A model generated the notes under the pieces. It saw nothing but the letters and a program-made list of their open reading frames with translations, had not been told where the DNA came from and searched no databases. The position numbers and the translations under genes were made by a program. Source: Paracoccaceae bacterium (GTDB taxonomy: Bacteria > Pseudomonadota > Alphaproteobacteria > Rhodobacterales > Rhodobacteraceae). From it: 32,362 nucleotides of DNA. Shown here piece after piece: positions 15,316 through 23,409 of this stretch; the stretch's first letter is position 1; each line of letters starts with the position of its first letter. The stretch covers positions 1-32,362 of the forward strand of contig JAKVCP010000034.1 in NCBI GenBank assembly GCA_022448925.1, written 5' to 3'.

Positions 15316-15413
15316 CGACAGGTTTCGTCATTTGAGGGTCCAAAAACGGCATACACTCAATTCAAAAGCGACATTCACCAAGTTGCAAGGGCTATTTGAA
15401 TCCAATCAAATGG

Positions 15414-16277
15414 CTAACGGGATCGTGACTGAGCGTTTCGACGCAGCAATGTCGGCGTCAGGCCTGTATGCTGTTGCATGAACCGGGTAAAATATGCGGC
15501 GCTGTGGAATCCAAGGTGTCGCGCAACATCTTTGATTGCAGGTCCCGGTTGAGACAAAAGCAGACGCGCCTCGTACACTCGGCGTTCCGTAAGGATGTCC
15601 GCAGCGGTTTTGCCACAGCACTCCCGGCAAATGCGCGTCAGATGAGTTGGCGTGACCTCAAGGTCTTCGGCATAGGCGCCCATGGCCTTGTCAGAGCGGA
15701 ATTCCCGGGCCACACGCTCCGAAAAGCGTCGCGCCAGCCTTTGGCCCGCGGTTTCCCGTGGTGTATCCGCCGATCCGGCCCCGAATTGCCTTTGAACCCA
15801 AACTGAAATCAATCCAAGCCGCGCCGTCAGGGCCTCTTGCACCAAGGGGCGGTTTTGCGAGATCTCTCGTTGCATCGCCTCGAGTTCGGCAGTCAACTCG
15901 GCTTGGGCCAGCGCGTCACGGACCCGCAAATGCATCGGATCGCGTGGCATCCGGCCCGTCAGACCAGCTGGGCTTTCGATGACCTGGCCCAGAGCTTGGG
16001 GACCCAACTCCAAAGAAAACAGCGTGCCCGCTGGAATCACAAGGGCATTATGTGCGCCCACGCCGCGACGCACTCCGTTAAGGATAACGCGACCCTGGCC
16101 ACGGGTAATCCAGATCAGCGCATGCGTCGGTCGGTCATGCAGAAGCAATAGGCGCCAAGGTTCCCCCTTGCTGACCTGCGCAATGGATTGGCAGGCGATG
16201 GTGCCGCTCAACCATGCGGCATTCCTCTCTGAGGCCCGGGCTGATCCGTGACGCAGGAATGAGGGCGCATCGCTCAT
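15414..16277 (-). CDS. AraC-family transcriptional regulator
   Basis: This is a DNA-binding regulator of 287 residues. The N-terminal half is cupin-like and likely senses a ligand (for example [17 protein letters not shown] and [16 protein letters not shown]). The C-terminal ~100 residues hold two helix-turn-helix units: [20 protein letters not shown], then [20 protein letters not shown] with the family ending [13 protein letters not shown]. The open frame extends 63 codons further upstream, but those codons lie within miaA. The ATG at 16277 overlaps the miaA stop as ATGA, which fixes the start and implies coupling to miaA translation. Because it lies directly upstream of the peptide transporter on the same strand, that transporter is the obvious candidate target. 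Confidence 0.92.
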   Translation of the reverse strand: MSDAPSFLRHGSARASERNAAWLSGTIACQSIAQVSKGEPWRLLLLHDRPTHALIWITRGQGRVILNGVRRGVGAHNALVIPAGTLFSLELGPQALGQVIESPAGLTGRMPRDPMHLRVRDALAQAELTAELEAMQREISQNRPLVQEALTARLGLISVWVQRQFGAGSADTPRETAGQRLARRFSERVAREFRSDKAMGAYAEDLEVTPTHLTRICRECCGKTAADILTERRVYEARLLLSQPGPAIKDVARHLGFHSAAYFTRFMQQHTGLTPTLLRRNAQSRSR

Positions 16278-17170
16278 GGGTGATCTGGCCTGTAACGGAT
16301 CCACTGTGACATCCGCGACCGAAACCAGGTTCTTTGGCGTTTTGCAAATTGTCGTGTCAGGATAGAGGCGCGCTCGGCAGCGGCGCCCAAGGTCATTTCG
16401 CCGCGCAGATGGGCGATCAGCTCCGCCGCACCTATGGCCTTGGCAGAAGGCAGATCTGGCGACCATCGCGCCAGGTTGGTCCGCGCCTCGGCAAGCGCCC
16501 CCTCGTCAAGCATCTTGTCAAATCGCGCTGCAATGCGTGCGTTCAGCCAGTCTTTGGGAGCGTCGAAAACGATGGCATGCGTCTGCGACAGCTGCAATCG
16601 CGGCGGCGGTGTGTCCGCCTGCCAGGTCGAAATGCTGCGCCCGGTCGCCATCTGAACCTCCCATGCGCGTTGAACACGCATCGGGTTTGCGGTGTCAATT
16701 CGTGCCAGGGTGTGCTCGTCCAATTCCGCCGCAAGAGCTCCATGCCCCTCGGTTGCGACCCGATGATCAGCCAAACGACGCAGATCGGGCGGGGTCGGCG
16801 GGATCTGGGCAAGTCCTTCGGTCAAAGCAGAAAAGTAAAGCCCGGTTCCGCCAACAATGATCGGCCGTTCAGGCCCTGTCAAAAAGGGGTCAAGGTCGCG
16901 CAGCCAGTCCCCGACCGAATAAGCGCGGTCTCCGGGCACATGGCCATAAAGACCATGCGGCGCGCGCGCTTCATCGCCAACCGATGGGCGGGCCGTCAGG
17001 ATGCGCCAGGTGTCATAGACCTGCAGTGCGTCCGCATTCACAATCACGCCCCCGGACCGTTCGGCAATTTCCAAGGCCAAGGCAGACTTCCCGCTTGCGG
17101 TGGGCCCCGCAATCAGCACCGGTCTGTCAGGGGAAAGCGCCAAAAGCTCTTTCATTCCGGTTTCGTCCAT
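16274..17170 (-). CDS. miaA: tRNA dimethylallyltransferase
   Basis: MiaA adds a dimethylallyl group to A37 of tRNAs that read codons starting with U. The 298-residue protein has the P-loop [17 protein letters not shown] (about 20–36) and the following [19 protein letters not shown]. It has the DMAPP/tRNA-binding [13 protein letters not shown] (about 104–116), [11 protein letters not shown] (about 162–172) and the C-terminal [14 protein letters not shown]. It is divergent from pyrH with a 127-base gap. Its last bases overlap the start of the AraC-family regulator (ATGA), an uncommon partner for a tRNA-modification gene. An internal ATG five codons in (17155) is a possible alternative start. 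Confidence 0.95.
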   Translation of the reverse strand: MDETGMKELLALSPDRPVLIAGPTASGKSALALEIAERSGGVIVNADALQVYDTWRILTARPSVGDEARAPHGLYGHVPGDRAYSVGDWLRDLDPFLTGPERPIIVGGTGLYFSALTEGLAQIPPTPPDLRRLADHRVATEGHGALAAELDEHTLARIDTANPMRVQRAWEVQMATGRSISTWQADTPPPRLQLSQTHAIVFDAPKDWLNARIAARFDKMLDEGALAEARTNLARWSPDLPSAKAIGAAELIAHLRGEMTLGAAAERASILTRQFAKRQRTWFRSRMSQWIRYRPDHP

Positions 17171-17297
17171 GCCTCGTGCGTCCTGCGACGTATCTTGTTA
17201 TCTTTGTTGTCAAATAAACGCCGCGTCGCATTGTGTCTGGCGGCATTTTCCGACATTTTGCACCCAATCCTACTCTCTGCCAGCCCCGGAGCGCAAC

Positions 17298-18023
17298 ATG
17301 ACAGACGACCTGCCGATAGCAAAATTTTCACGCGTTATGTTGAAGATATCAGGAGAAGCCCTGATGGGCGACCAAGGCTATGGCCTGCATCCACCAACCG
17401 TCGAAAGAATCGCCCGCGAAGTTAAATCTGTTCACGATCTTGGGGTCGAGATTTGCATGGTGATCGGCGGCGGCAATGTCTTTCGCGGGCTTTCTGGCAG
17501 CGCTCAGGGGATGGAGCGGACGACCGCGGATTACATGGGAATGCTGGCAACGGTGATGAACGCTTTGGCCATGCAGGCCGCGCTGGAAAAGCTGGGTGTG
17601 TTCACCCGTGTGATAAGCGCCATTCCGATGGATCAGGTCTGTGAGCCTTACATCCGCCGCCGTGCCGTGCGCCACCTTGAAAAAAAGCGTGTGTGCGTGT
17701 TCGCAGCAGGCACAGGAAATCCCTATTTCACCACGGATACCGCCGCAACCTTGCGCGCCAATGAAATGGCCTGTGAGGCAATCTTCAAGGGCACCAAGGT
17801 CGATGGTGTCTATGACAAGGACCCGATGAAGCACGATGATGCCAAGCGCTATGACACGGTGACCTACGATCAGGTCCTGGCCGGGCATTTGGGGGTTATG
17901 GATGCCTCTGCGATAGCCTTGGCGCGCGACAACAACTTGCCAATCATCGTCTTCTCTTTGGACGAACCGGGTGGGTTCCGGGGAATTTTGGCCGGTAAGG
18001 GAACCTATACAACTGTCAATTGA
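17298..18023 (+). CDS. pyrH: UMP kinase
   Basis: PyrH phosphorylates UMP to UDP with ATP in pyrimidine synthesis and belongs to the amino acid kinase family. The 241-residue protein starts [22 protein letters not shown]. It has the GGGNVFRG phosphate-binding loop (about 57–64) and the UMP-binding segment around [15 protein letters not shown]. It also has [16 protein letters not shown] (about 138–153) and VDGVYDKDP (about 172–180). The frame is open further upstream to 17100, but the ATG at 17298 with GGAG seven bases earlier gives the family-length protein. It starts the long rightward core block, although 423 bases separate it from frr. Confidence 0.97.
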   Translation: MTDDLPIAKFSRVMLKISGEALMGDQGYGLHPPTVERIAREVKSVHDLGVEICMVIGGGNVFRGLSGSAQGMERTTADYMGMLATVMNALAMQAALEKLGVFTRVISAIPMDQVCEPYIRRRAVRHLEKKRVCVFAAGTGNPYFTTDTAATLRANEMACEAIFKGTKVDGVYDKDPMKHDDAKRYDTVTYDQVLAGHLGVMDASAIALARDNNLPIIVFSLDEPGGFRGILAGKGTYTTVN

Positions 18024-18446
18024 TCAAACCAGATCGAATCTGACCTCAGCGCATGTGAACGGTCCGCGCGTGCCGATTTGCCGGCGTTATATCTGTCTGT
18101 CATTCACGGTCAGGTCCGGCGAACAGCGGCCTTGCAGCCTGTATCGCTGGCCTCCGGATCCCGATCGCGGCCTAGGGCGTCACAACACCCGCGTTGACAT
18201 ACGTTCACTGCCCCAAAAGACGGACCCGAGGCTTATTAACCACTTAGAGCGATGAGATGGCAATGCCGTGCATGACCATAGGCCAGCGTGAGCTTTGAAC
18301 CGAATTTCGCCTTGCGGTTTATGCAAATACGGCTTTGATCCGCCGACGAATGCGGGTTTCGCCTAGCAATTCGACTGTTCAAGCGGCAACAGACTGATAT
18401 AACGATGTTTGCGTCTTGACGACGAAGACCAAGAAAGAGCAGCGCC
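18024..18446. other. Non-coding gap between pyrH and frr
   Basis: I see no convincing gene on either strand: the open frames here have no recognisable composition, start context or motifs. No tRNA-like cloverleaf or intrinsic terminator with a T-run was recognised. A possible −10-like TATAAC (18398–18403), with a weak CTGTTC 17 bases upstream, could drive frr. A TTGACA at about 18194–18199 has no clear −10 partner. The gap makes it likely that frr has its own promoter instead of depending only on pyrH transcription. Confidence 0.4.
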
Positions 18447-19010
18447 ATGTCCGAAGATTTTGAACTTGATACCGATGATCTGACCCGCCGTATGGATGGC
18501 GCGATCTCTAATCTGCGCACCGAGTTCGCCTCATTACGCACGGGGCGGGCCTCTGCATCCATGTTGGAGCCTGTGCAGGTAGACGCCTATGGACAGATGA
18601 CCCCGATCAACCAGGTTGGCACGGTCAATGTCCCAGAACCGCGCATGGTCACGATCAACGTTTGGGATAAGAGCCTTGTGGGCAAGGTTGAAAAGGCGAT
18701 TCGCGAGAGTGGGTTGGGCATCAATCCGCAGTTGAATGGCACGATTATCATGCTGCCCATTCCAGAACTGAACGAAGAGCGCCGCCGAGAGTTGGGCAAG
18801 GTTGCGGGGCAATACGCGGAAAGTGCCCGCGTATCTGTGCGCAATGTACGTCGCGACGGCATGGACCAGATCAAGAAGGCCAAAGCCGACGGGCTATCGG
18901 AAGACGACCAGAAGCTTTGGGAAGGTGAGGTCCAGGAGCTGACGGACAGTTACATTGCACAGGTCGACAAGTTGCTCGATACCAAACAAGAAGAGATCAT
19001 GCAGGTCTGA
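18447..19010 (+). CDS. frr: Ribosome recycling factor
   Basis: RRF splits the post-termination ribosome together with EF-G. The 187-residue protein shows the three-helix-bundle and beta/alpha/beta pattern of the family. Markers are [22 protein letters not shown] split over about 15–35, the conserved [15 protein letters not shown] (about 52–66), [24 protein letters not shown], and the C-terminal long helix with [17 protein letters not shown]. The start ATG follows AAGAAAGAGCAGCGCC, a reasonable ribosome-binding region. The next gene, uppS, starts 25 bases later. Confidence 0.97.
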   Translation: MSEDFELDTDDLTRRMDGAISNLRTEFASLRTGRASASMLEPVQVDAYGQMTPINQVGTVNVPEPRMVTINVWDKSLVGKVEKAIRESGLGINPQLNGTIIMLPIPELNEERRRELGKVAGQYAESARVSVRNVRRDGMDQIKKAKADGLSEDDQKLWEGEVQELTDSYIAQVDKLLDTKQEEIMQV

Positions 19011-19035
19011 GCAGGTCCGGGGAGGCACCTAATAG

Positions 19036-19761
19036 ATGGTCAAACCGATCCGCGACACTGACGGTCCACGACACGTGGCCGTTATCATGGATGGAAACGG
19101 GCGTTGGGCGACACAGCGCGGGCGTCCTAGACTGTTTGGCCACCACGCGGGGGCGAAACGGGTGCGTGAAATCGTACAAGCCTGCCCTGATCTTGGCGTC
19201 AAGTACCTGACAATATTTGCATTTTCGACCGAAAACTGGAAACGCACTCAGACCGAGGTTGCAGGTTTGATGAGCCTGTTTCGTCGCTACATCACGATGG
19301 AAGCCCGCGCTCTATGCGATCAAAACGTGCGCGTTCGCTTTATCGGAGATCGCGTTCGCCTTGACAAAAAGCTCGTTGGATTGATGGATGAGCTGGAACA
19401 AATGACCAGGGGTTGCACCGGTATCAACCTGACCATTGCGATCAACTATGGTGGTCGGGACGAGGTCGCGCGCGCAACCAAGCGTCTTGCACAAGACGTT
19501 GCCGCACAGCGTCTGGATCCTGAAAACGTGAATGAAGAAACACTGCCAAAGTATTTGGATACATATGTTTTGCCGGATCCCGACCTTGTAATCCGTACAA
19601 GTGGCGAAGCGCGCATCTCGAACTTTCTTCTTTGGCAGTCGGCCTACGCTGAATATGAGTTTATCGACACGCTATGGCCGGACTTTTCAGCCGAAGAATT
19701 TCAAGGGTTGATCAACAATTACGCGGGCCGTGAGAGGCGATTTGGGGCAGTGTCAGTTTGA
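19036..19761 (+). CDS. uppS: Isoprenyl transferase (undecaprenyl diphosphate synthase)
   Basis: The enzyme condenses IPP onto an allylic diphosphate in the cis configuration to make the C55 lipid carrier used for peptidoglycan and O-antigen. The 241 residues include the catalytic Asp19 in VAVIMDGNGRWA, then FGHHAGAKRVREIV, LTIFAFSTENWKR, and the C-terminal signature RTSGEARISNFLLWQ followed by AYAEYEF and LWPDF. A strong GGGGAGG lies about ten bases before the ATG. The TGA stop overlaps the cdsA ATG (TGATG), so the two are coupled. Confidence 0.97.
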   Translation: MVKPIRDTDGPRHVAVIMDGNGRWATQRGRPRLFGHHAGAKRVREIVQACPDLGVKYLTIFAFSTENWKRTQTEVAGLMSLFRRYITMEARALCDQNVRVRFIGDRVRLDKKLVGLMDELEQMTRGCTGINLTIAINYGGRDEVARATKRLAQDVAAQRLDPENVNEETLPKYLDTYVLPDPDLVIRTSGEARISNFLLWQSAYAEYEFIDTLWPDFSAEEFQGLINNYAGRERRFGAVSV

Positions 19762-20558
19762 TGGGACAGACCGCAAAGCAAGATTGGAGCAATCTTAAGC
19801 CGAGAGTGATCTCAGGGGTGATCATGTTGGCTATAGGCTTGGTCACCCTTTGGATGGGGGGACTTTGGTGGCATCTTCTGGTGTCAGTTTTGTGCTGTGC
19901 GGTTCTTTGGGAACTGAGCACAATGTTGGCGCCGGATCGGTCTGTCCCTGCTATTTGTCTGGCTCTCCTTGGAGGCGGCGCCGTTCTCGGAGCGCTGGTC
20001 AGTCCAGGACCTGTAACCTTGATCTCTTTGTTGCTTCCTGCGGTTGCCGGGGCTGTATTGCTCGGTGGCGCGGCTGTGCGTTTTGCCGGGATTTCGTTGC
20101 TGATCCTGCTTGCGGTTTACGGGTTGGGAAGTGTTCGCACGAACTTGGGATTGGTCTGGACATTCTGGCTGGTTCTGGTTGTGGTGGTGACAGACGTATC
20201 GGGATATTTCGCGGGGCGTACCATTGGTGGACCCAAGTTCTGGCCAAGCTTGTCACCGAAAAAGACATGGGCCGGAACTATTGCCGGGTGGATCGGCTCG
20301 GGGGTTCTGGGCGGGTTGATGATGGGTCAGTTGCCGCTGGGAGTGTGGCTCATCCTGATCAGCATGATCGTGTCCTTCGCCAGCCAACTTGGCGATATCA
20401 GTGAAAGCGCGATAAAGCGCGGAGCGGGGGTCAAGGACAGTTCAAATCTGATTCCGGGGCATGGCGGCGTCTTTGATCGTTTCGACGGCATGCTTGGTGC
20501 TGGTTTGTTGCTTGTGTTTCTGGGGCCGATGGTTAGCCTGGACGCCTTGGGCCAATGA
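19761..20558 (+). CDS. cdsA: Phosphatidate cytidylyltransferase (CDP-diacylglycerol synthase)
   Basis: CdsA makes CDP-diacylglycerol from phosphatidic acid and CTP at the inner membrane, feeding phospholipid synthesis. About 265 residues are mostly hydrophobic, with several membrane segments between about 15 and 180. The C-terminal family signature is intact: LSPKKTWAGTIAG, then LGDISESAIKRGAGVKDSS and PGHGGVFDRFDGML, which carries the metal-binding Asp residues. The ATG at 19761 overlaps the uppS stop by one base. A TTG one codon earlier is possible but unnecessary. The stop overlaps the dxr start (ATGA). Confidence 0.96.
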   Translation: MGQTAKQDWSNLKPRVISGVIMLAIGLVTLWMGGLWWHLLVSVLCCAVLWELSTMLAPDRSVPAICLALLGGGAVLGALVSPGPVTLISLLLPAVAGAVLLGGAAVRFAGISLLILLAVYGLGSVRTNLGLVWTFWLVLVVVVTDVSGYFAGRTIGGPKFWPSLSPKKTWAGTIAGWIGSGVLGGLMMGQLPLGVWLILISMIVSFASQLGDISESAIKRGAGVKDSSNLIPGHGGVFDRFDGMLGAGLLLVFLGPMVSLDALGQ

Positions 20559-21733
20559 GCCGCCGCATTTCAATTTTCGGAGCAACAGGATCGATTGGGC
20601 AAAATACGCTTGATCTGATCAAACGAGCGCCGGACGACTATGACGTGATTGCCCTCACTGGCGGACACAATATCGCACAACTTGCGGCCGACGCACTTCA
20701 GGTTGGCGCGAAACTGGTTGTGACAGCGCATGACCAACACTTGCCCGCGTTGCGCCAGGCGCTTGAAGGATCAGGGATCGAGGCGGCCGCCGGACCCACT
20801 GCCCTGTGCGAGGCAGCGACGCGGCCCGCAGATTGGGTGATGTCGGCTATCGTTGGGGCTGCGGGGCTTGAGCCTGGTGTCAGGGCTCTTCAGCAAGGGG
20901 CCACTCTGGCGCTGGCCAATAAGGAAAGCATGGTTTGCGCAGGGCCTTTGATGCTGGCGACCGCCCGCGCGAACGGAGGCACCATTCTGCCCGTCGACAG
21001 TGAGCATTCCGCGCTTTTTCAAGCCTTGAATGGCGAACCACGGGACGCCGTCGACAAGGTGATCATAACGGCCTCTGGGGGGGCATTTCGCGATTGGCCC
21101 TTGGCAGATCTGGCCCATGCAACGCCAGAACAGGCTGCGACCCATCCCAACTGGTCCATGGGAACACGGATCACGATCGACAGCGCTTCGATGTTCAACA
21201 AGGCGCTTGAGTTGATTGAGGCAAAGGAGCTGTTTGGCTTTGACCCCGACCAGATAGAGGCCTGCATTCACCCCGAGTCGGTCGTGCATGCCATGGTCGC
21301 GTTTCGCGATGGCGGCATGATTGGCCATATGGGCGTTCCGGATATGCGCCATGCCATTGGCTATGCCCTGCATCACCCCAACCGCGACCCTCTGCCAGTC
21401 AAAACCCTCGATCTGCTGTCGATCGGTCAGTTGAACTTCCGTGAGGTCTGTCCAGATCGCTATCCCGCCCTACGTTTGGCGCGCCAGGTGATGGAGGCCG
21501 GTGGATTGCACGGGGCTGTGTTCAACGCCGCCAAAGAGGTGGCACTGGATGCTTTCTTGCAAAAGCGGATCGGTTTCTTGGATATGGCTGCTGTGGTGGA
21601 AAGGGTCCTTGACAGGCTTTCAGCTACAAACGGCCTTAATCATGCCGATATTGACCTTGATACAGTCCTGCGGGCTGATCTAGCTGCGCGTGATGCGGCA
21701 AAAGATGATATTCACCAGACCAGTCAAAAGTAG
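20555..21733 (+). CDS. dxr: 1-deoxy-D-xylulose 5-phosphate reductoisomerase
   Basis: Dxr converts DXP to MEP with NADPH, the committed step of the non-mevalonate isoprenoid pathway that supplies UppS, encoded two genes upstream. The 392-residue protein has the NADPH loop FGATGSIGQNTLD (about 8–20) and LANKESMVCAG (about 120–130). It has the metal ligands Asp148 and Glu150 in PVDSEHSALFQ and the third ligand Glu219 in MFNKALELIEA. The flexible active-site loop THPNWSMG (196–203) is also present. It overlaps cdsA by four bases (ATGA), and rseP starts nine bases after its stop. Confidence 0.97.
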   Translation: MSRRISIFGATGSIGQNTLDLIKRAPDDYDVIALTGGHNIAQLAADALQVGAKLVVTAHDQHLPALRQALEGSGIEAAAGPTALCEAATRPADWVMSAIVGAAGLEPGVRALQQGATLALANKESMVCAGPLMLATARANGGTILPVDSEHSALFQALNGEPRDAVDKVIITASGGAFRDWPLADLAHATPEQAATHPNWSMGTRITIDSASMFNKALELIEAKELFGFDPDQIEACIHPESVVHAMVAFRDGGMIGHMGVPDMRHAIGYALHHPNRDPLPVKTLDLLSIGQLNFREVCPDRYPALRLARQVMEAGGLHGAVFNAAKEVALDAFLQKRIGFLDMAAVVERVLDRLSATNGLNHADIDLDTVLRADLAARDAAKDDIHQTSQK

Positions 21734-21742
21734 AGGCGTGTT

Positions 21743-23086
21743 TTGGATCTGATCAGTTTTGTCCCGCAATTCGGCGGCTTTGTGCAAATGATCGTGGCAT
21801 TTGTAGTCGCGCTGTCAATCATCGTGGCCATCCATGAGTACGGTCACTACATCGTCGGGCGATGGTCAGGGATTGACGCTGATGTCTTTTCACTTGGGTT
21901 CGGACCGGTTCTGTATTCCCGGATGGATCGTCGTGGAACGCTCTGGCAGATCGCTGCTTTGCCATTCGGCGGTTACGTCAAATTCAAGGGCGACGCCAAT
22001 GCTTCGGGTGGGATGGATGCAGAGGCGATGTCCGACATGGGTGCAGCAGAGCGGCGGCGCACTATGAACGGCGCCCCCTTGTGGGCGCGGTCCGCCACGG
22101 TCGCCGCAGGCCCCTTGTTCAATTTTGCGCTCTCCATTCTGGTTTTTGCAGGCATCTTCATGGTTCAAGGGCGCCCGACCGATCCGGTTGAGGTCGGAAC
22201 CTTGCGCACGCTTCCGATTGAACAAGGCCTCCAAAAGGGCGACCAGATCCTTGCCATTGAAGGTGAAGCGGTGCCACGTTTTGATCAACCCGCCGCCTTT
22301 GATGTGTTTCTGCGGGGCCTGCCACGTGAAAACCAACTTGAATACACGGTGCTGCGAGCTGGGCAGCAGTTGGCCGTGCCTGGTCCATATGTATATCCTC
22401 CGATTGCAACGGCCATCGTGCCACAATCGGCCGCCAGTGACGCGGGCATGGAGGCCGGCGATTTGATTCTGACCATCGATGGCACAGAGATCTCAGCCTT
22501 TGAAGACCTGCGCCACAGGGTGGAATCCTCCGAAGGGGCAGGGCTTCAGCTTCAGGTGTGGCGTGATGGCGGCATACTGGACCTGGTGCTGACGCCCAAA
22601 CAGATGGACGAACCTCAGCCAGATGGAGGTTTCAAGACAGTGTACCGCATTGGCATCGTGGGCGGATGGTTCTTTGAGCCCGCAACCTCGACGCCCAGCT
22701 TTGTTTCGGCCTTGGGGGATGGTGCAGCGCAAACCTACGAAATCATCCGAGGATCATTGTCCGGACTGTGGCACATGATCACCGGCAGCATCAGCACATG
22801 TAATCTGTCCGGCCCCATCGGAATCGCACAGACATCGGGCGAGATGGCCAGTCAAGGCACAACAAACTTCATTTGGTTCATTGCGCTTTTGTCGACCGCT
22901 GTCGGGTTGATCAACCTATTCCCCATTCCTGTTCTGGACGGCGGGCATTTGTGCTTTTTCGCATACGAGGCAGTATCGGGGCGTCCACCCAGCGACATGG
23001 TATTGCGTGTGCTGATGTCCATCGGTCTGGGCTTGATCCTGTTGTTGATGATCCTCGGCACAACCAGCGATTTGTTCTGCCCCTAG
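21743..23086 (+). CDS. rseP: Site-2 protease RseP (intramembrane metalloprotease)
   Basis: RseP cleaves membrane-embedded substrates such as anti-sigma factors and leftover signal peptides. The zinc site HEYGH is at residues 31–35 within the first membrane segment, and the third ligand Asp is in NLFPIPVLDGGHL (391–403). Two PDZ domains lie between (about 145–215 and 217–300; PQSAASDAGMEAGDLILTID marks the second). A C-terminal membrane segment follows (about 422–440). The start appears to be TTG (MDLISFVPQFGG): AGAGG lies a few bases upstream and no in-frame ATG or GTG gives a better N-terminus. The rare start codon may keep expression low. A strong hairpin follows the gene. Confidence 0.95.
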   Translation: MDLISFVPQFGGFVQMIVAFVVALSIIVAIHEYGHYIVGRWSGIDADVFSLGFGPVLYSRMDRRGTLWQIAALPFGGYVKFKGDANASGGMDAEAMSDMGAAERRRTMNGAPLWARSATVAAGPLFNFALSILVFAGIFMVQGRPTDPVEVGTLRTLPIEQGLQKGDQILAIEGEAVPRFDQPAAFDVFLRGLPRENQLEYTVLRAGQQLAVPGPYVYPPIATAIVPQSAASDAGMEAGDLILTIDGTEISAFEDLRHRVESSEGAGLQLQVWRDGGILDLVLTPKQMDEPQPDGGFKTVYRIGIVGGWFFEPATSTPSFVSALGDGAAQTYEIIRGSLSGLWHMITGSISTCNLSGPIGIAQTSGEMASQGTTNFIWFIALLSTAVGLINLFPIPVLDGGHLCFFAYEAVSGRPPSDMVLRVLMSIGLGLILLLMILGTTSDLFCP

Positions 23087-23124
23087 AACACTGCCGCAAT
23101 ACAGACAAATTATTGCCTCAGTTG

Positions 23125-23160
23125 CCAGGTAACTGTTGCTGCGAACGCAACATTACCTGG
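23125..23160. other. Strong hairpin between rseP and the 41-aa peptide gene
   Basis: An imperfect palindrome pairs CCAGGTAA with TTACCTGG and the inner TGTTGC with GCAACA. The arms are 23125–23139 and 23147–23160, giving a 14-bp stem with one bulged C and a 7-base loop. It ends eight bases before the ATG of the small membrane peptide. There is no T-run, so it is not a standard intrinsic terminator. It could end or trim the rseP transcript, or control access to the downstream ribosome-binding site (GGGCGG, just outside the stem). Confidence 0.6.
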
Positions 23161-23168
23161 GCGGCACC

Positions 23169-23294
23169 ATGAACACCATTCACGACGGATACCGTAGCCT
23201 GAGCTTTCTCTTTTTTCTGAACTGGGATCGCCTCTTGTACGTCTTTACAATCTTCTTTGCGTTGATCTTGGGCGGTTTTTTCGGGTCCCTCTAA
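23169..23294 (+). CDS. Small single-pass membrane peptide (41 aa)
   Basis: The peptide starts MNTIHDGYRSLSFLFFLNWD and ends ILGGFFGSL. One hydrophobic segment (about 22–40) follows an aromatic-rich, weakly charged N-terminus, so a single inner-membrane helix with a short cytoplasmic head is predicted. GGGCGG sits just before the ATG. It occupies the gap between rseP and bamA, within the envelope block, and directly follows a strong hairpin. I recall similar short proteins in Rhodobacteraceae genomes but cannot verify this here. No function can be assigned. A role in envelope assembly or proteolysis is only suggested by position. Confidence 0.6.
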   Translation: MNTIHDGYRSLSFLFFLNWDRLLYVFTIFFALILGGFFGSL

Positions 23295-23409
23295 GCGCAA
23301 GCCCGCTGACCTGGCTTAATGACACGAATTACGACGCCGAGAGTTTTGACATCACGCCACATTCCCGATACTCACGTTCTCACTGGGATGTCTTTAACGG
23401 ATTGGCGTG

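Noticed and set aside
18024-18446. tRNA or small protein gene in the pyrH–frr gap
   Set aside because: No T-arm consensus (GGTTCGAATC-like) or acceptor pairing was found, and no open frame has a ribosome-binding site or plausible composition.
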